Position numbers and translations under genes: made by a program
The notes under the pieces: generated by a model
The model's database searches: none
What the model was told of the DNA's origin: nothing
Seen by the model: only the letters and a program-made list of their open reading frames with translations
Shown here: positions 15,513 to 24,639 of the stretch, piece after piece
Position numbering within the stretch: the first letter of the stretch is position 1
Layout: the number at the start of each line of letters is the position of its first letter
Source: CAZSXU01 sp964610505
Lineage (GTDB): Bacteria > Arandabacterota > Arandabacteria > JAGLYR01
Direction of reading: 5' to 3'
Assembly: GCA_964610505.1 (NCBI GenBank)
Contig: CAZSXU010000010.1
Location: 1-64,000, forward strand
Length of the DNA stretch: 64,000 nt

Positions 15513-17136
15513 GATCGTTCAACTGATCTCGTTGGGTCTGTTCTTCGTGCTGCTGGGGTTTGCCACGTATCCCCTGGTCTTCCCGGTACCGACCGACCTC
15601 TTCCTGAGGCTCGATCCGCTCGTTGCTCTGGGCACGGTTCTCTCGGGCCATCGGCTCCCCGCAGGGTTGCTCCTGTGCTTCGTTCTGGTGGGGGCCACCC
15701 TCTGGTTGGGCCGCTTCTTCTGCAGCCACGTGTGCCCGCTGGGCACGACATTGGACCTTCTGGACGAAGGCATCACGGCTCGCTATCGGTCGAGACGGCG
15801 AACTCCGGGAGGGCGGGCAACGGCAAGGCTCCGCTGGAAGTACTATGCTCTGGCCGGGGTCCTTCTTTCTTGCCTGGCGGGTACGGCGGTTCTCTTCATC
15901 TTCGATCCGATTTCCCTGGCCACCCGCTTCTACACCCTGGTCGTCTACCCGGTCGTCGCCGCAGGGATCAACGGCTTTCTGCGGCTCATTCGGCCGATCT
16001 TGGCTGCACAGGGATCCTCCCTGGCCTACGCCCATGTGGGGCCCGCCCGGTTCTCCATGATGCTCCTGACGTTGTCTCTGCTGGCCCTGCTCGTCACGCT
16101 TCAACTCGTCGAGAGACGCTTCTGGTGCCGCAATCTCTGCCCTCTGGGGGCGCTCCTCGCGCTACTGGCCCGCTTCCGATTACTCGGGCGCCGCGTGGAC
16201 GATTCCTGCACCGAGTGCGGTCTTTGCCACCAGGTCTGCCTTGCGGGCGCGCTGACGGCGGACGGGCATGGGACTCCGGCGGGCGAGTGTCTAGTCTGCC
16301 GAACCTGCGAGGAAGCCTGCCCCCAGGGGGCGGTTCGGTTCAGGCATTCCCTCCGAAGATCGGATGCCGACGAGCGGAGCGTGGACGTGGCCCGGCGCGG
16401 CATGCTGGCCGCCGGGGTCGGGGGGCTGGTGCTGGGTGCGATGGGGGGCACGTCCTTGGCGGAGCCGGGGCGAGCTCGACTCATTCGCCCCCCGGGAGCG
16501 CTACCGGAAGATCTTTTCATGCGAACGTGCATTCGGTGCGGGGAGTGTATGAAAGCGTGTCTGACCAACACTCTCCAGCCGTGCTTCCTGGAAGCGGGCT
16601 GGGAGGGTGTCTGGACTCCCAGACTGAACTGCCGCCACGGGGGGTGCGAAGAGCGCTGCAATGTATGCGGGCGTGTGTGTCCGACCCGGGCCATCCGTGC
16701 GCTGCCGATGGAGGAGAAACGATTCGCCAAGATCGGTACGGCCGTGATCGATCGGGCGCGGTGTATCGCCTGGGCGCAGCAGAAGGAGTGCCTCATTTGC
16801 GACGAGGCGTGCCCGTACAACGCGATCGATTTCCGGGTGGTCGCCGATGAGTGCGGAACCGGCAAGCGACCCTTCGTCGAACCGGTGGGTTGCGTAGGGT
16901 GCGGGCTGTGTGAGCAGAAATGCCCGGTGGCCGGAGAATCGGCCATCGTGGTGCACGCCGATGGAGAGATGCGCCTGGAGACCGGTTCGTACGTCACCGA
17001 GGAGGCCGTTCGCGCAAGGGAACCCGAGGTCGATGCGAACCGTGACTACTTCGAGACCTGGAATGGGCCCGGCGAGTGCCCGAACCCTCTCGATGGAGCC
17101 GAGGATCTGCCGCCCGGGTTCCTGATCGAGGAGTAG
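15490..17136 (+). CDS. NapH-NapG-like fusion: membrane polyferredoxin
   Basis: A 548-residue Fe-S protein. Residues 1-230 are a NapH/NosR-like membrane part with four to five helices and the paired CxxxCP motifs (CSHVCPLG near 78, CRNLCPLG near 214). Two 4Fe-4S motifs follow (CTECGLCHQVC near 240, CLVCRTCEEAC near 266). At about 299 a twin-arginine plus hydrophobic segment (DVARRGMLAAGVGGLVLG) begins a NapG/MauM-like half, with IRPPGALPEDLFMRTCIRCGECMKAC and further clusters to CVGCGLCEQKC near 475. NapG and NapH are normally separate and pass electrons from quinol to periplasmic reductases; no NapA is present here. The upstream DUF362 protein overlaps it by 23 bp and is the likely partner. 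Confidence 0.85.
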   Translation: MKIKRTTRIVQLISLGLFFVLLGFATYPLVFPVPTDLFLRLDPLVALGTVLSGHRLPAGLLLCFVLVGATLWLGRFFCSHVCPLGTTLDLLDEGITARYRSRRRTPGGRATARLRWKYYALAGVLLSCLAGTAVLFIFDPISLATRFYTLVVYPVVAAGINGFLRLIRPILAAQGSSLAYAHVGPARFSMMLLTLSLLALLVTLQLVERRFWCRNLCPLGALLALLARFRLLGRRVDDSCTECGLCHQVCLAGALTADGHGTPAGECLVCRTCEEACPQGAVRFRHSLRRSDADERSVDVARRGMLAAGVGGLVLGAMGGTSLAEPGRARLIRPPGALPEDLFMRTCIRCGECMKACLTNTLQPCFLEAGWEGVWTPRLNCRHGGCEERCNVCGRVCPTRAIRALPMEEKRFAKIGTAVIDRARCIAWAQQKECLICDEACPYNAIDFRVVADECGTGKRPFVEPVGCVGCGLCEQKCPVAGESAIVVHADGEMRLETGSYVTEEAVRAREPEVDANRDYFETWNGPGECPNPLDGAEDLPPGFLIEE

Positions 17137-17140
17137 CGTC

Positions 17141-18064
17141 TTGAGCGCAGACGAACGCCTGCGGGGGAGAGTTCTTGTTGCGAGAGGAACCCGGTGCCGC
17201 GTGGACACCGCCCGCGGCCGATTGGATTGCGTGATTCGAGGATCCCTGAAGAAGGGAAAAGCGGCGGCCGTGAATCCGGTGGCGGCCGGGGATTGGGTGG
17301 AGGTAACGCTCGAACCTGATGGAAGCGGAGTGATTGAGGCCGTCGAGCCGCGCCGGACGAAGTTCTCGCGGCCGGCGCCCGGACGCCTCCACCTCGAGCA
17401 GGTCATCGTGGCCAACGCCACGCGGCTGATCGTGGTTCAGGCGGCCCGGGAGCCGACGGGAAAAGTTACGTCGATCGACCGGTACCTGGTGGCCGCCGAG
17501 GTCGGAAACCTTCGGCCTGTGCTCTGCATGAACAAGATGGATCTGGATCGAAGGGGACAGGCCGCCGGAATCGTCGACCTCTACCGGGGACTGGGTTTCG
17601 AGGTGCACGCCACGGTGGCCACGATGGGGGATGGAGTGGAGGGCCTTGCGGGCACGCTCACCGGTGAAGTGTCCGTACTGGTTGGGCCTTCGGGAGCGGG
17701 CAAGAGCACGCTTCTCAACCGTATTCAGCCGGGTCTGGGTCTTCGCGTCAGGGACGTCTCCCGGAAATGGTCCAAAGGCAGGCATACAACGTCGGAAGCC
17801 GCCCTGTTCTCTCTGGATGTGGGAGGATGGGTGGCCGACACGCCTGGTCTGCGGGAACTGGGTCTCTGGGGCGTGGAGAGGGAGGAACTGGCCCACTACT
17901 ACCACGAGTTCGTTCCCTTCGTCGATGAATGCCGATTCACCGAGTGTTCTCACTCCCACGAGCCGGATTGCGGTGTGGCGACCGCCGTTGAACAGGGGCG
18001 GATCAGCCGAGATCGGTACACGAGCTACCTGAGGATCCTGAAATCCATCGCCGGGTCGGATTAA
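17141..18064 (+). CDS. rsgA: ribosome small-subunit-dependent GTPase RsgA
   Basis: A 307-residue circularly permuted GTPase that checks late 30S maturation. Order of parts: OB fold (about 1-85), then G4 (NKMDLD near 130), G1 (GPSGAGKST near 187), G3 (DTPG near 236) and a C-terminal zinc site CRFTECSHSHEPDC (about 263-276). The TTG at 17141 is 4 bp after the stop of the preceding gene, with GAGGAG upstream, so it is probably cotranscribed with the Fe-S gene although the functions are unrelated. All GTPase motifs are intact. Confidence 0.95.
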   Translation: MSADERLRGRVLVARGTRCRVDTARGRLDCVIRGSLKKGKAAAVNPVAAGDWVEVTLEPDGSGVIEAVEPRRTKFSRPAPGRLHLEQVIVANATRLIVVQAAREPTGKVTSIDRYLVAAEVGNLRPVLCMNKMDLDRRGQAAGIVDLYRGLGFEVHATVATMGDGVEGLAGTLTGEVSVLVGPSGAGKSTLLNRIQPGLGLRVRDVSRKWSKGRHTTSEAALFSLDVGGWVADTPGLRELGLWGVEREELAHYYHEFVPFVDECRFTECSHSHEPDCGVATAVEQGRISRDRYTSYLRILKSIAGSD

Positions 18065-18068
18065 ACAC

Positions 18069-18097
18069 TTGCAAACTGGCGGACCCGTTGGTAAAGT
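18069..18097 (+). promoter_or_regulatory. promoter of the outer-membrane barrel gene
   Basis: TTGCAA at 18069-18074, 17 bp, TAAAGT at 18092-18097, just after the rsgA stop. Confidence 0.5.
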
Positions 18098-18158
18098 GTC
18101 CGGCGTTGCTTCGATCATGATCGCAGGAATGGGAAAATCGTTTCGGAGGTGGTGAATC

Positions 18159-19001
18159 TTGCGAAAGGTGACATTTGCAATCCTGGCTGTGGCTCTCGTC
18201 ATGGCGACGTCGGTCGAGCGGGGCTTTGGTGCGAAATACGAAAGTGTGTCGATCACGCCGATTGCGGGGCTGGCCTATCAGAATCTGGATGATGTCGGCG
18301 GCATTATTGATGCATGGAACACGTGGATGACGGACTATCTGCCGGCATTCGCTCCGGGCATGGGTACGCCGACGGCCGAGGAGATCGGGAAGGGATACTC
18401 CATCATCGGGGATGTGCGATATCGGTTGGGATCTCGGTTTCTTCTTGCCCTGAGGGCCGAGTATATTACGGACAATGCCTCGACCCTGGCTTCGGGTTTC
18501 GGCAATGAATTCTCGGCCGCCGCGGTTCCGATTTCCTTGACGGCGGTGTACGAGTTTCCGGGTGTTCTCCCCAGTTACCTTCGCAGGGCGAAGTTGAACC
18601 TGGGCGTGGGCGCCGGTGTGGTGATGCGCGGGGTCTACAAGTTTGAAATGTATACTCCCGTGGACAACCATCTGACCGCACGGGCCACGGCTCGGGGGTT
18701 CCAGCTGCATACCCTGGCCGAGGTGGAGTATCCGGTGTTCGACCATTGGGGCGTAGTCGCCGAGGTGTCCTACCGATACACGCGAATAGGAGAGTTGACA
18801 TACCGGAGCGTGAGCGGGTCGAACGAACAGACGCACCAGCAGTGGGAGGGTGACGGCACGACTCCCGGGAGCGGTATCTTCACGGGTATCCCCTATCCCG
18901 TGGTTGGAGAGAAGGTTGTCTACACGACGTCGGGCGATGTGATGAAGCTGGACTTCAGCGGTTTCAACCTTCGCATCGGTCTGAGATTGTACGCCTGGTG
19001 A
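18159..19001 (+). CDS. outer-membrane beta-barrel protein (small porin/OmpW-like fold)
   Basis: A 280-residue exported protein starting at a TTG with GGAGGTGG nine nt upstream. Residues 1-24 form a signal peptide (cleavage near GFGAKYES). The mature part alternates hydrophobic and polar residues in strands of 8-12 (for example ISLTAVYEF, LHTLAEVEY, VVAEVSYRYTRIG), and the last strand ends in an aromatic residue (LRIGLRLYAW), as required for barrel assembly. No family motif tells what it binds. It is monocistronic: its own promoter lies upstream and a strong terminator downstream. Confidence 0.7.
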   Translation: MRKVTFAILAVALVMATSVERGFGAKYESVSITPIAGLAYQNLDDVGGIIDAWNTWMTDYLPAFAPGMGTPTAEEIGKGYSIIGDVRYRLGSRFLLALRAEYITDNASTLASGFGNEFSAAAVPISLTAVYEFPGVLPSYLRRAKLNLGVGAGVVMRGVYKFEMYTPVDNHLTARATARGFQLHTLAEVEYPVFDHWGVVAEVSYRYTRIGELTYRSVSGSNEQTHQQWEGDGTTPGSGIFTGIPYPVVGEKVVYTTSGDVMKLDFSGFNLRIGLRLYAW

Positions 19002-19027
19002 TTTTCCCCGTGACGTCCATCCTGTTC

Positions 19028-19057
19028 GAGCAGCCGCGACTGCGGCTGCTCGTTTTC
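19028..19057 (+). terminator. intrinsic terminator after the barrel gene
   Basis: A perfect 11-bp stem (19028-19038 with 19043-19053), GACT loop, then TTTT. Confidence 0.85.
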
Positions 19058-19177
19058 TCTGGTCGGGCTCCGCAGTGGGGGGTCCCCTCCGGTCGGGCCG
19101 CAACGTCTTCGAGCATTCAAACGTTAGCACAAGGACGCGGGCGCTGAAACGAGTCTCGGTTTCACGGAGTCGATCCC

Positions 19178-20341
19178 ATGATCCGTTGGGTGCGAATCGG
19201 TATCCTGTTGCTGGTGGTGTTCGTGCTCGCCGGAATCGCGTGGCGTCAGACGGCCGTTGAACGCGGGCAGAGACGCTGTCCGGCGGCCCATTCCTTTGGC
19301 ACGGGTGTGGCTCCTCTGGGTGGGGCGCGGGGATTCTGGACAGGGCTGACCGAATGGGACTCGATCGGTTGCGAACGGGAGATCTCCGCGCTGGAGCCGC
19401 TCGTCGACGTGATTCCTGATTATGCCCCGGCTCACCGGGCCCTCGCTCTGGCCTACGCCTGCGCGGGGTCGAGCGGCCGTGCGATTCGGGCCGGTGAACA
19501 CTATGCCGAGCTCCGGCCCGGCGAGCCGGACGTGACGCTGCTGCTTGCGTCGATCTACATCCTGGCCGGTTTCTATGACCGGGCCCTCGCCACGCTTGAA
19601 TCCGGTTTCCTCGAACTCGACGATGCGCCGTGCCGGGTCGAGAGAACCCGGGGAGAGATCTACGTCGCCAAGGGGATGTACGGCCGTGCGGTGGAATCGT
19701 ATCTGCGCTTCATAGAGGCGGCTTCCTATGAACTCCTGCGATCCGACGGCTGGTTCGAGATCGGAAGGGTTCACGTCGCACAGGGACGCTTCGACGAAGC
19801 GGTGGAGCGGTTTGAACAATCCGCGTTTCCGGACGCTTCGGATCCTCGTGCGGCCTGGGGGAAATCGCTGGCCTACGCGCTGGAGGGAAAAACGGATCTG
19901 GCTCGGGCCGGCGCCGAGAGCATTCGATGGAGCTCGGAGGACACCTGCGCGATCGCTCCGGGTTCTTACGAGCTTCTGATGGGGCGGATCCTGATGAGGG
20001 AAGGGCGCTGGATCGAGGCGGTCCGCGTGCTGGAAGCCTCGGTTGGTCGCGCTCGGGTGCCCGAGCGATTGCAGTGCCTGATGGCTCTGGCGGAAGCCTA
20101 CGGGGGGGCGGGAGACCCGCAAGGCGCGCGGCGTGCGCTGGAGGAATGCTTCCGCGTGAACCCCGCGCACGCTGAGGCGAGATACCTCTCGGCACGGCTC
20201 TACGAAGACCAAGGCGAGGCGGAGAAGGCGGCGAGCGAATACGACGTCTTCCTGGAGATCTGGCGAGACGCGGATTCGGATCTTCCCCTTGTGGCGGATG
20301 CGACGCGGCGACTTCGAAAGATCCGGAGCGTTCAGTCCTGA
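19178..20341 (+). CDS. TPR-repeat protein with N-terminal membrane anchor
   Basis: A 387-residue protein. Residues 5-23 are one transmembrane helix (or uncleaved signal), followed by six or seven tetratricopeptide-like helical pairs (about 65-380), for instance APAHRALALAYACAGSSGRAI and AEARYLSARLYEDQGEAEKAASEYDVF. TPR arrays mediate protein contacts; the anchor places this one on the outer face of the inner membrane. GGAG precedes the ATG. It is convergent with the TrkH gene, and no partner can be inferred. Function unknown. Confidence 0.75.
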   Translation: MIRWVRIGILLLVVFVLAGIAWRQTAVERGQRRCPAAHSFGTGVAPLGGARGFWTGLTEWDSIGCEREISALEPLVDVIPDYAPAHRALALAYACAGSSGRAIRAGEHYAELRPGEPDVTLLLASIYILAGFYDRALATLESGFLELDDAPCRVERTRGEIYVAKGMYGRAVESYLRFIEAASYELLRSDGWFEIGRVHVAQGRFDEAVERFEQSAFPDASDPRAAWGKSLAYALEGKTDLARAGAESIRWSSEDTCAIAPGSYELLMGRILMREGRWIEAVRVLEASVGRARVPERLQCLMALAEAYGGAGDPQGARRALEECFRVNPAHAEARYLSARLYEDQGEAEKAASEYDVFLEIWRDADSDLPLVADATRRLRKIRSVQS

Positions 20342-20414
20342 AGCGTTGCGGGGAGAACCTGCTGGCCCCACTGCCCCTCCCTGAATCGCTTCGGATGATG
20401 GTGTACCGGCCCTG

Positions 20415-21866
20415 CTATTTCTTCCAGAACGACGGCACGAAGAAAACCAGGATGGCGAACAACTCGAGGCGCCCGAGGACCATGCAGATGGAGAGAATCA
20501 GCTGGCCGGGGAGGGGAATCTCCGCGTAGTTCATAGTGGCTCCCACGCCTGCAAGCCCCGGGCCGATGTTGCCGAGGGTGGCGATCGAGGAGCTCACGGC
20601 CGTCGCCAGATCCAGCCCCATCAGGGCCATGAGACAGCTGGCAACCGCGAAAATGCCGACGAAGAGAATCACGAAGGCCAGGATGGCCGTCGTTCGCTCT
20701 TCGCTGACTGGGGAGCGTCCGATCTTGATGGTCGTGGCCAGCTGCGGGCGAAAAACCTTCCTCACCTCCAGTGCGGCTCGCTTGAAGAGAACCGAAACCC
20801 GGACGACCTTCATCGATCCTCCGGTGGACCCGGCGCACCCCCCCACGAACATGAGGAGCACAAGAAGAACTCTTGAGAAAGAAGGCCAGAGGTCGAAGTC
20901 TGCCGTGCAGTAGCCGGTGGTCGTGAGAATCGAAACCACTTGAAAGGACGCGTATCGGACGGCCGAGCCGAGGTCGCGGTAGATCGCTTGGGCGCGCAGG
21001 TTCAGCGTCACCAGCACGATGGCGGCCACCATGATGCCGCAGTAGACTCTCCACTCCGCGTCGGATGGCGCGGCTCTCCACCTGCCCCGAAGCATCCGGT
21101 AGTATAGGTTGAAGTTGGTGCCGGCGAGAATCATGAATCCGATGATGGTTACCTCGATGAGAATGGAATCGTAGTGTGCGATGCTGGCGGTCTTGGTGGA
21201 GAATCCCCCCGTCGCCATCGTGCCGAAGGTATGACAGAAGGCGTCGAAGAGCGTCATTCCCTCCGCGCGAAGCAGTACGGTTTCGGCCATGCTAATGCCC
21301 ACGTAGATGGCCCAGAGACGCGTGGCCGTCTGGCTGACCCGCGGCTTGAGGCCTTCGGCCGAGGGACCCGGCACTTCCGACTTGAACAGGACCTTCCCTC
21401 CGGCGCCCAGCTGTGGAAGGATGGCGATGAAGAGGACGACGATACCCATTCCGCCGAGCCAGTGCGTGAAGCTCCGCCAGAACAGAATGCCCTTGGGCAG
21501 CGTCTCGAGATCTGACAGGACCGTGGCCCCGGTCGTGGTGAATCCCGACATGGTCTCAAAGTAGGCCGAAATGGGGTTCACGATGACGCCGGAGAGGATG
21601 AAAGGAAGGCAACCGAAGAGGGCCGAGAGCAGCCAGCCGAGACCGACGAGCAACATGCCTTCCTTGCGCAGCAACTCTTCCGAGGATCGGCTCCCATACC
21701 AGAGGAGGGCGATTCCGACCGCAAAGGTGATGGCCATCGAGTAGACGAAGGCCCAGACAACTTGGGTCTCGTGGAAGTAGAACGCCCACGCGGCCGAAAA
21801 CGTCATCGAGAGAGCAACGAGGAAGAGGATGACGCCCAGGAATCTGCAGACGACTCTAACGTTCAA
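20415..21866 (-). CDS. trkH: potassium uptake channel subunit TrkH
   Basis: A 483-residue membrane protein of the Trk/Ktr superfamily with about ten helices arranged as four M1-P-M2 repeats. The pore loops carry the selectivity-filter glycines: SGFTTTGATV (about 107-116), TFGTMATGGFSTK (about 219-231), SILTTTGYCTAD and ATLGNIGPG. HWLGGMGIVVLF is typical of TrkH. It forms the K+-conducting subunit gated by TrkA, whose gene lies directly upstream with a 4-bp overlap. Confidence 0.95.
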   Translation of the reverse strand: MNVRVVCRFLGVILFLVALSMTFSAAWAFYFHETQVVWAFVYSMAITFAVGIALLWYGSRSSEELLRKEGMLLVGLGWLLSALFGCLPFILSGVIVNPISAYFETMSGFTTTGATVLSDLETLPKGILFWRSFTHWLGGMGIVVLFIAILPQLGAGGKVLFKSEVPGPSAEGLKPRVSQTATRLWAIYVGISMAETVLLRAEGMTLFDAFCHTFGTMATGGFSTKTASIAHYDSILIEVTIIGFMILAGTNFNLYYRMLRGRWRAAPSDAEWRVYCGIMVAAIVLVTLNLRAQAIYRDLGSAVRYASFQVVSILTTTGYCTADFDLWPSFSRVLLVLLMFVGGCAGSTGGSMKVVRVSVLFKRAALEVRKVFRPQLATTIKIGRSPVSEERTTAILAFVILFVGIFAVASCLMALMGLDLATAVSSSIATLGNIGPGLAGVGATMNYAEIPLPGQLILSICMVLGRLELFAILVFFVPSFWKK

Positions 21867-23215
21867 CGAACCGTCCTCTTGACTTTAAAGATCTTCTCGA
21901 GTTTGGGAATCGCGTCGGGCATTGCGAACACAATGACCAGATCACCCTCTTTGGCGACATAGTCACCCTTGGGCACAACCACCTGATCACCGCTGACAAT
22001 GGGAGCGGCGATGGACCCTCTCGGAAAGCTGACCTCCGACAGGGGTCTCCCGACCACCTTGCTTTTGGGATGCGCCACGATCTCGAGGATCTCCGCCACC
22101 TGATCCCCGAGTACGACCGTGGAGGTGACCTGGCCGCGGCGTGCAAACTGGAGAATCTCCTTGCCGGCGAGGATCCTCGGGCTCACGGCCTGATCGATCC
22201 CCAAACGTTCCACGAGGGCGAGGTATTCGGGTCTCTCGATCAGTACGAAGCTGGATTTGACGCCGAGCTCCTTGGCGAGCAAACCGGACAGAATGTTCGT
22301 CGAATCCTCACCGCTCACGGCCACGAACGCATCGGCCGTGGATACGCGCTCCTCCTTCAAGAGGTTCATGTCCGTGCCGTCGCCGTTGAGGACCACGGTT
22401 CTCGAGAGTGTCTCCGAGAGCTCCCGGCAGCGGGACGCGCTTTTTTCGATCAACCGCACGTCGAGATCATGAGCCTCGAGGGATCTCGCGATGGAAAGAC
22501 CAATTTGTCCCCCGCCGAGGACCACGACCCGGTGAACAGGTCCCTTCGACGCGTCGAAGAGGCTGGCGACCTCGGCCAGGCGTTCCAACTGTCCCAGCAC
22601 GTAAGCTTGATCGCCCGCCTCGAGGGTGTCGTCGCCCGTGGGGATGATGGCTTTGGCACTGCGCTGGATGGCGACGATGAGCGTCGACTCGGGCAGGCGG
22701 ATGTCTCTCAGGCGCCTGCCCACGAGGGGATTCTGATCAGAGACGGGAAAGGCCCGCAGCTGCACGCGACCCCCGGCGAGATTTTCCACGGCCACCGCTC
22801 CGGGTGTAAGGAGTAGGTTGGTGATCGCGTTGGAGGTCAATCGCTCCGGGCAGATCATGCGGTCAATCCCGGCGATACTACTGTAGCTGTGATTCTTGCC
22901 CAGTGCGTAGTCTTCGTTTCGCGTGCGGGCCACCACGCGCTTCGCCCCCATGCGCTTGCCCATGAGACAGGCGAGAATGTTGATCTCATCGTTCCCTGAG
23001 ACGGCAAGGAGGAGATCGGCGTGCTCGGTGCCCATGTCCTTCAGGACCCTCAATGAGGCTCCGTTGCCGGTCGCGAGCTTCACGTCGAGCGATTCTTCCA
23101 GGAGGGCGATGGTGCTTTCTGAGGAATCGACCAGAGCGACATCGTAGCCGTCGCGGGAGAGGACCCCGGCCAAGTAGGAACCGACAATCCCTCCACCCAC
23201 AATCACAGTGTACAT
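21863..23215 (-). CDS. trkA: Trk system potassium uptake regulator TrkA
   Basis: A 450-residue cytoplasmic protein with two tandem RCK_N plus RCK_C units. The nucleotide-binding glycine motifs are GGGIVGSYLA (residues 7-16) and GGGQIGLSIA (about 234-243); acidic residues that contact the ribose follow in each (ALVDSS, RLIEKS). TrkA binds NAD(H)/ATP and gates TrkH. The ATG at 23215 has AGGGGAG upstream, and the stop overlaps the trkH start by 4 bp. A possible earlier operon gene is cut by the assembly gap. Confidence 0.95.
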   Translation of the reverse strand: MYTVIVGGGIVGSYLAGVLSRDGYDVALVDSSESTIALLEESLDVKLATGNGASLRVLKDMGTEHADLLLAVSGNDEINILACLMGKRMGAKRVVARTRNEDYALGKNHSYSSIAGIDRMICPERLTSNAITNLLLTPGAVAVENLAGGRVQLRAFPVSDQNPLVGRRLRDIRLPESTLIVAIQRSAKAIIPTGDDTLEAGDQAYVLGQLERLAEVASLFDASKGPVHRVVVLGGGQIGLSIARSLEAHDLDVRLIEKSASRCRELSETLSRTVVLNGDGTDMNLLKEERVSTADAFVAVSGEDSTNILSGLLAKELGVKSSFVLIERPEYLALVERLGIDQAVSPRILAGKEILQFARRGQVTSTVVLGDQVAEILEIVAHPKSKVVGRPLSEVSFPRGSIAAPIVSGDQVVVPKGDYVAKEGDLVIVFAMPDAIPKLEKIFKVKRTVR

Positions 23216-23349
23216 CCCGCTCCCCTTGAGCGTTTCAAGGCCCGAATCCCGATCGCGAGCCCGCCCCCGACCGCGACGACTTCTGGAAACTGAACCCCTT
23301 CAACCGGAAAGTAAAGGGAATTCTTGCCTTCTTCTGTCTGCGTGACCAC
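23203..23349 (-). CDS. 3' fragment of an unknown gene, cut by the assembly gap
   Basis: Forty-eight residues in an open frame read leftward out of the N run and stop 13 bp inside the trkA gene. The piece ends with FPEVVAVGGGLAIGIRALKR, which looks like a membrane helix followed by basic residues. Codon use resembles the neighbouring genes. If real, it is the end of a gene cotranscribed with trkA; the family cannot be told from so little. Confidence 0.35.
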   Translation of the reverse strand: MVTQTEEGKNSLYFPVEGVQFPEVVAVGGGLAIGIRALKRSRGAGCTL

Positions 23350-23449
23350 NNNNNNNNNNNNNNNNNNNNNNNNNNNNNNNNNNNNNNNNNNNNNNNNNNN
23401 NNNNNNNNNNNNNNNNNNNNNNNNNNNNNNNNNNNNNNNNNNNNNNNNN
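23350..23449. other. assembly gap of 100 N
   Basis: Exactly 100 ambiguous bases, the usual scaffold-join placeholder. The real distance, and whether the two sides are truly adjacent, is unknown. Confidence 1.
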
Positions 23450-23482
23450 CGCGCCGCCTCTCGGCCCGAGACGGATCGCCGC

Positions 23483-23511
23483 TTGACTTTTCGCCAATCA
23501 GCACCTACGTT
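23483..23511 (+). promoter_or_regulatory. promoter of the TlpA-like gene
   Basis: TTGACT at 23483-23488, 17 bp, TACGTT at 23506-23511, 37 bp before the ATG. Confidence 0.45.
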
Positions 23512-23548
23512 GTTGGAAATCGCAGGATACGACATCCCAGGAGGAAAC

Positions 23549-24232
23549 ATGACCAGACCCAGTGAGATTCCGCTTCGGCTTCTGATCTACGGATTGATTG
23601 CCCCGCTTATGGTCGGGGCTCTGGGAGCGTGCGGAAAGAAGAGCAGCGACGCGGAGCACGAACCAAGCACTTCCGAAGTCGCGCGAGCGACCACGCCGGG
23701 AGGGGCGGAGCGGGTTTCAACGGACGCCGGTAAGGTCTCTGAACCGTCCGAACGGCCCGTCCCGCAGACGACCACGCCCGGAGCCGGGGAGGTTGGGAGG
23801 ACGGAACCCCGGGTTCCCGATTTTTCCGTTCAAGACCTGGACGGAAAGGTGGTCCGGATGGCGGATTTTCGCGGACAGGTCGTGCTCATCGATTTCTGGG
23901 CGACGTGGTGTGGTCCGTGTCGGGTGTCGATTCCTCACCTGATCGAGCTCTACAACGAGTACTCCTCCAAGGGCTTCACGGTCCTTGGAATCTCACTTGA
24001 CCAGAGAGGTCCGGCCGTGGTTCGGCCGTTCGTTGCCACGAACAAGATTCCCTACCCCGTGGTCATGGGCGACCAGGCCACCGTGCAGAGATTCGGAAGT
24101 GTTCGGGCGATTCCCACGGCCTTCCTCGTGGACGCTGAGGGGTACATCGTCGGCCGATATGAGGGGCTTCGGGACAAGCGTTTCTTCGAGAAGGAGATTG
24201 AGAAGGCGCTAGCCGGGGCGCCGGCGAGCTAG
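23549..24232 (+). CDS. TlpA/ResA-like thioredoxin lipoprotein
   Basis: A 227-residue periplasmic redox protein. The ATG at 23549 has AGGAGG five nt upstream and starts a lipoprotein signal with lipobox LGAC (Cys 27). Residues 28-85 form a low-complexity Ser/Thr/Pro/Glu linker. Residues about 88-225 are a thioredoxin fold of the AhpC/TSA-TlpA type with the active site WATWCGPCR (about 117-125) and the cis-Pro in RAIPTAFLVD. Such proteins reduce disulfides, for example in cytochrome c maturation, or act as peroxiredoxin-like reductases. No cytochrome genes are near, so the target is open. Confidence 0.9.
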   Translation: MTRPSEIPLRLLIYGLIAPLMVGALGACGKKSSDAEHEPSTSEVARATTPGGAERVSTDAGKVSEPSERPVPQTTTPGAGEVGRTEPRVPDFSVQDLDGKVVRMADFRGQVVLIDFWATWCGPCRVSIPHLIELYNEYSSKGFTVLGISLDQRGPAVVRPFVATNKIPYPVVMGDQATVQRFGSVRAIPTAFLVDAEGYIVGRYEGLRDKRFFEKEIEKALAGAPAS

Positions 24233-24499
24233 GGCGCGTTGCTCACCACCCCCGCGGCAACACCCGTGAGACACACGGGGTGGCCAATACGGCGTCAGAC
24301 GACTCCAGGAGGATATGCTGGGTCGGATAGCGGGTGGCCAGAAGGGGGAGGGGAGAGCCTGGCGGGACCCGGGTCGGGCTCGGAATCCCGATAGTCGCGC
24401 CCGCTCAGGCAAGAGCGCAGAATCGGCCACGATTCACCGGCCGAAAAACGGGGACGGCAGACTCCTTCCATTCACCGTATTTGTTTTTGGGTAGGGAAG

Positions 24500-24528
24500 T
24501 TGACAGATGTGAGTTCTTGGTGTATAGT
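24500..24528 (+). promoter_or_regulatory. strong promoter of the small secreted protein/TPR regulator unit
   Basis: Perfect TTGACA at 24500-24505, ideal 17-bp spacer, TATAGT at 24523-24528. Confidence 0.75.
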
Positions 24529-24536
24529 GAAGATAG

Positions 24537-24585
24537 AAGGCGCAGGAAAGGCGCCTTTTCGGGGGTGTGTGTTTGCTTGCCCCCG
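24537..24585 (+). promoter_or_regulatory. two leader hairpins, the first terminator-like
   Basis: Right after the predicted start of transcription, AAGGCGC (24537-24543) pairs with GCGCCTT (24551-24557) and runs into a U-rich end; a second hairpin pairs CGGGGG (24560-24565) with CCCCCG (24580-24585). The arrangement could attenuate transcription or protect the 5' end. Confidence 0.45.
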
Positions 24586-24639
24586 AGCCATGTTGAGTGT
24601 ATGCTCCAAAGGTACGTCAGAGAGGAGGACCGAACTCCA

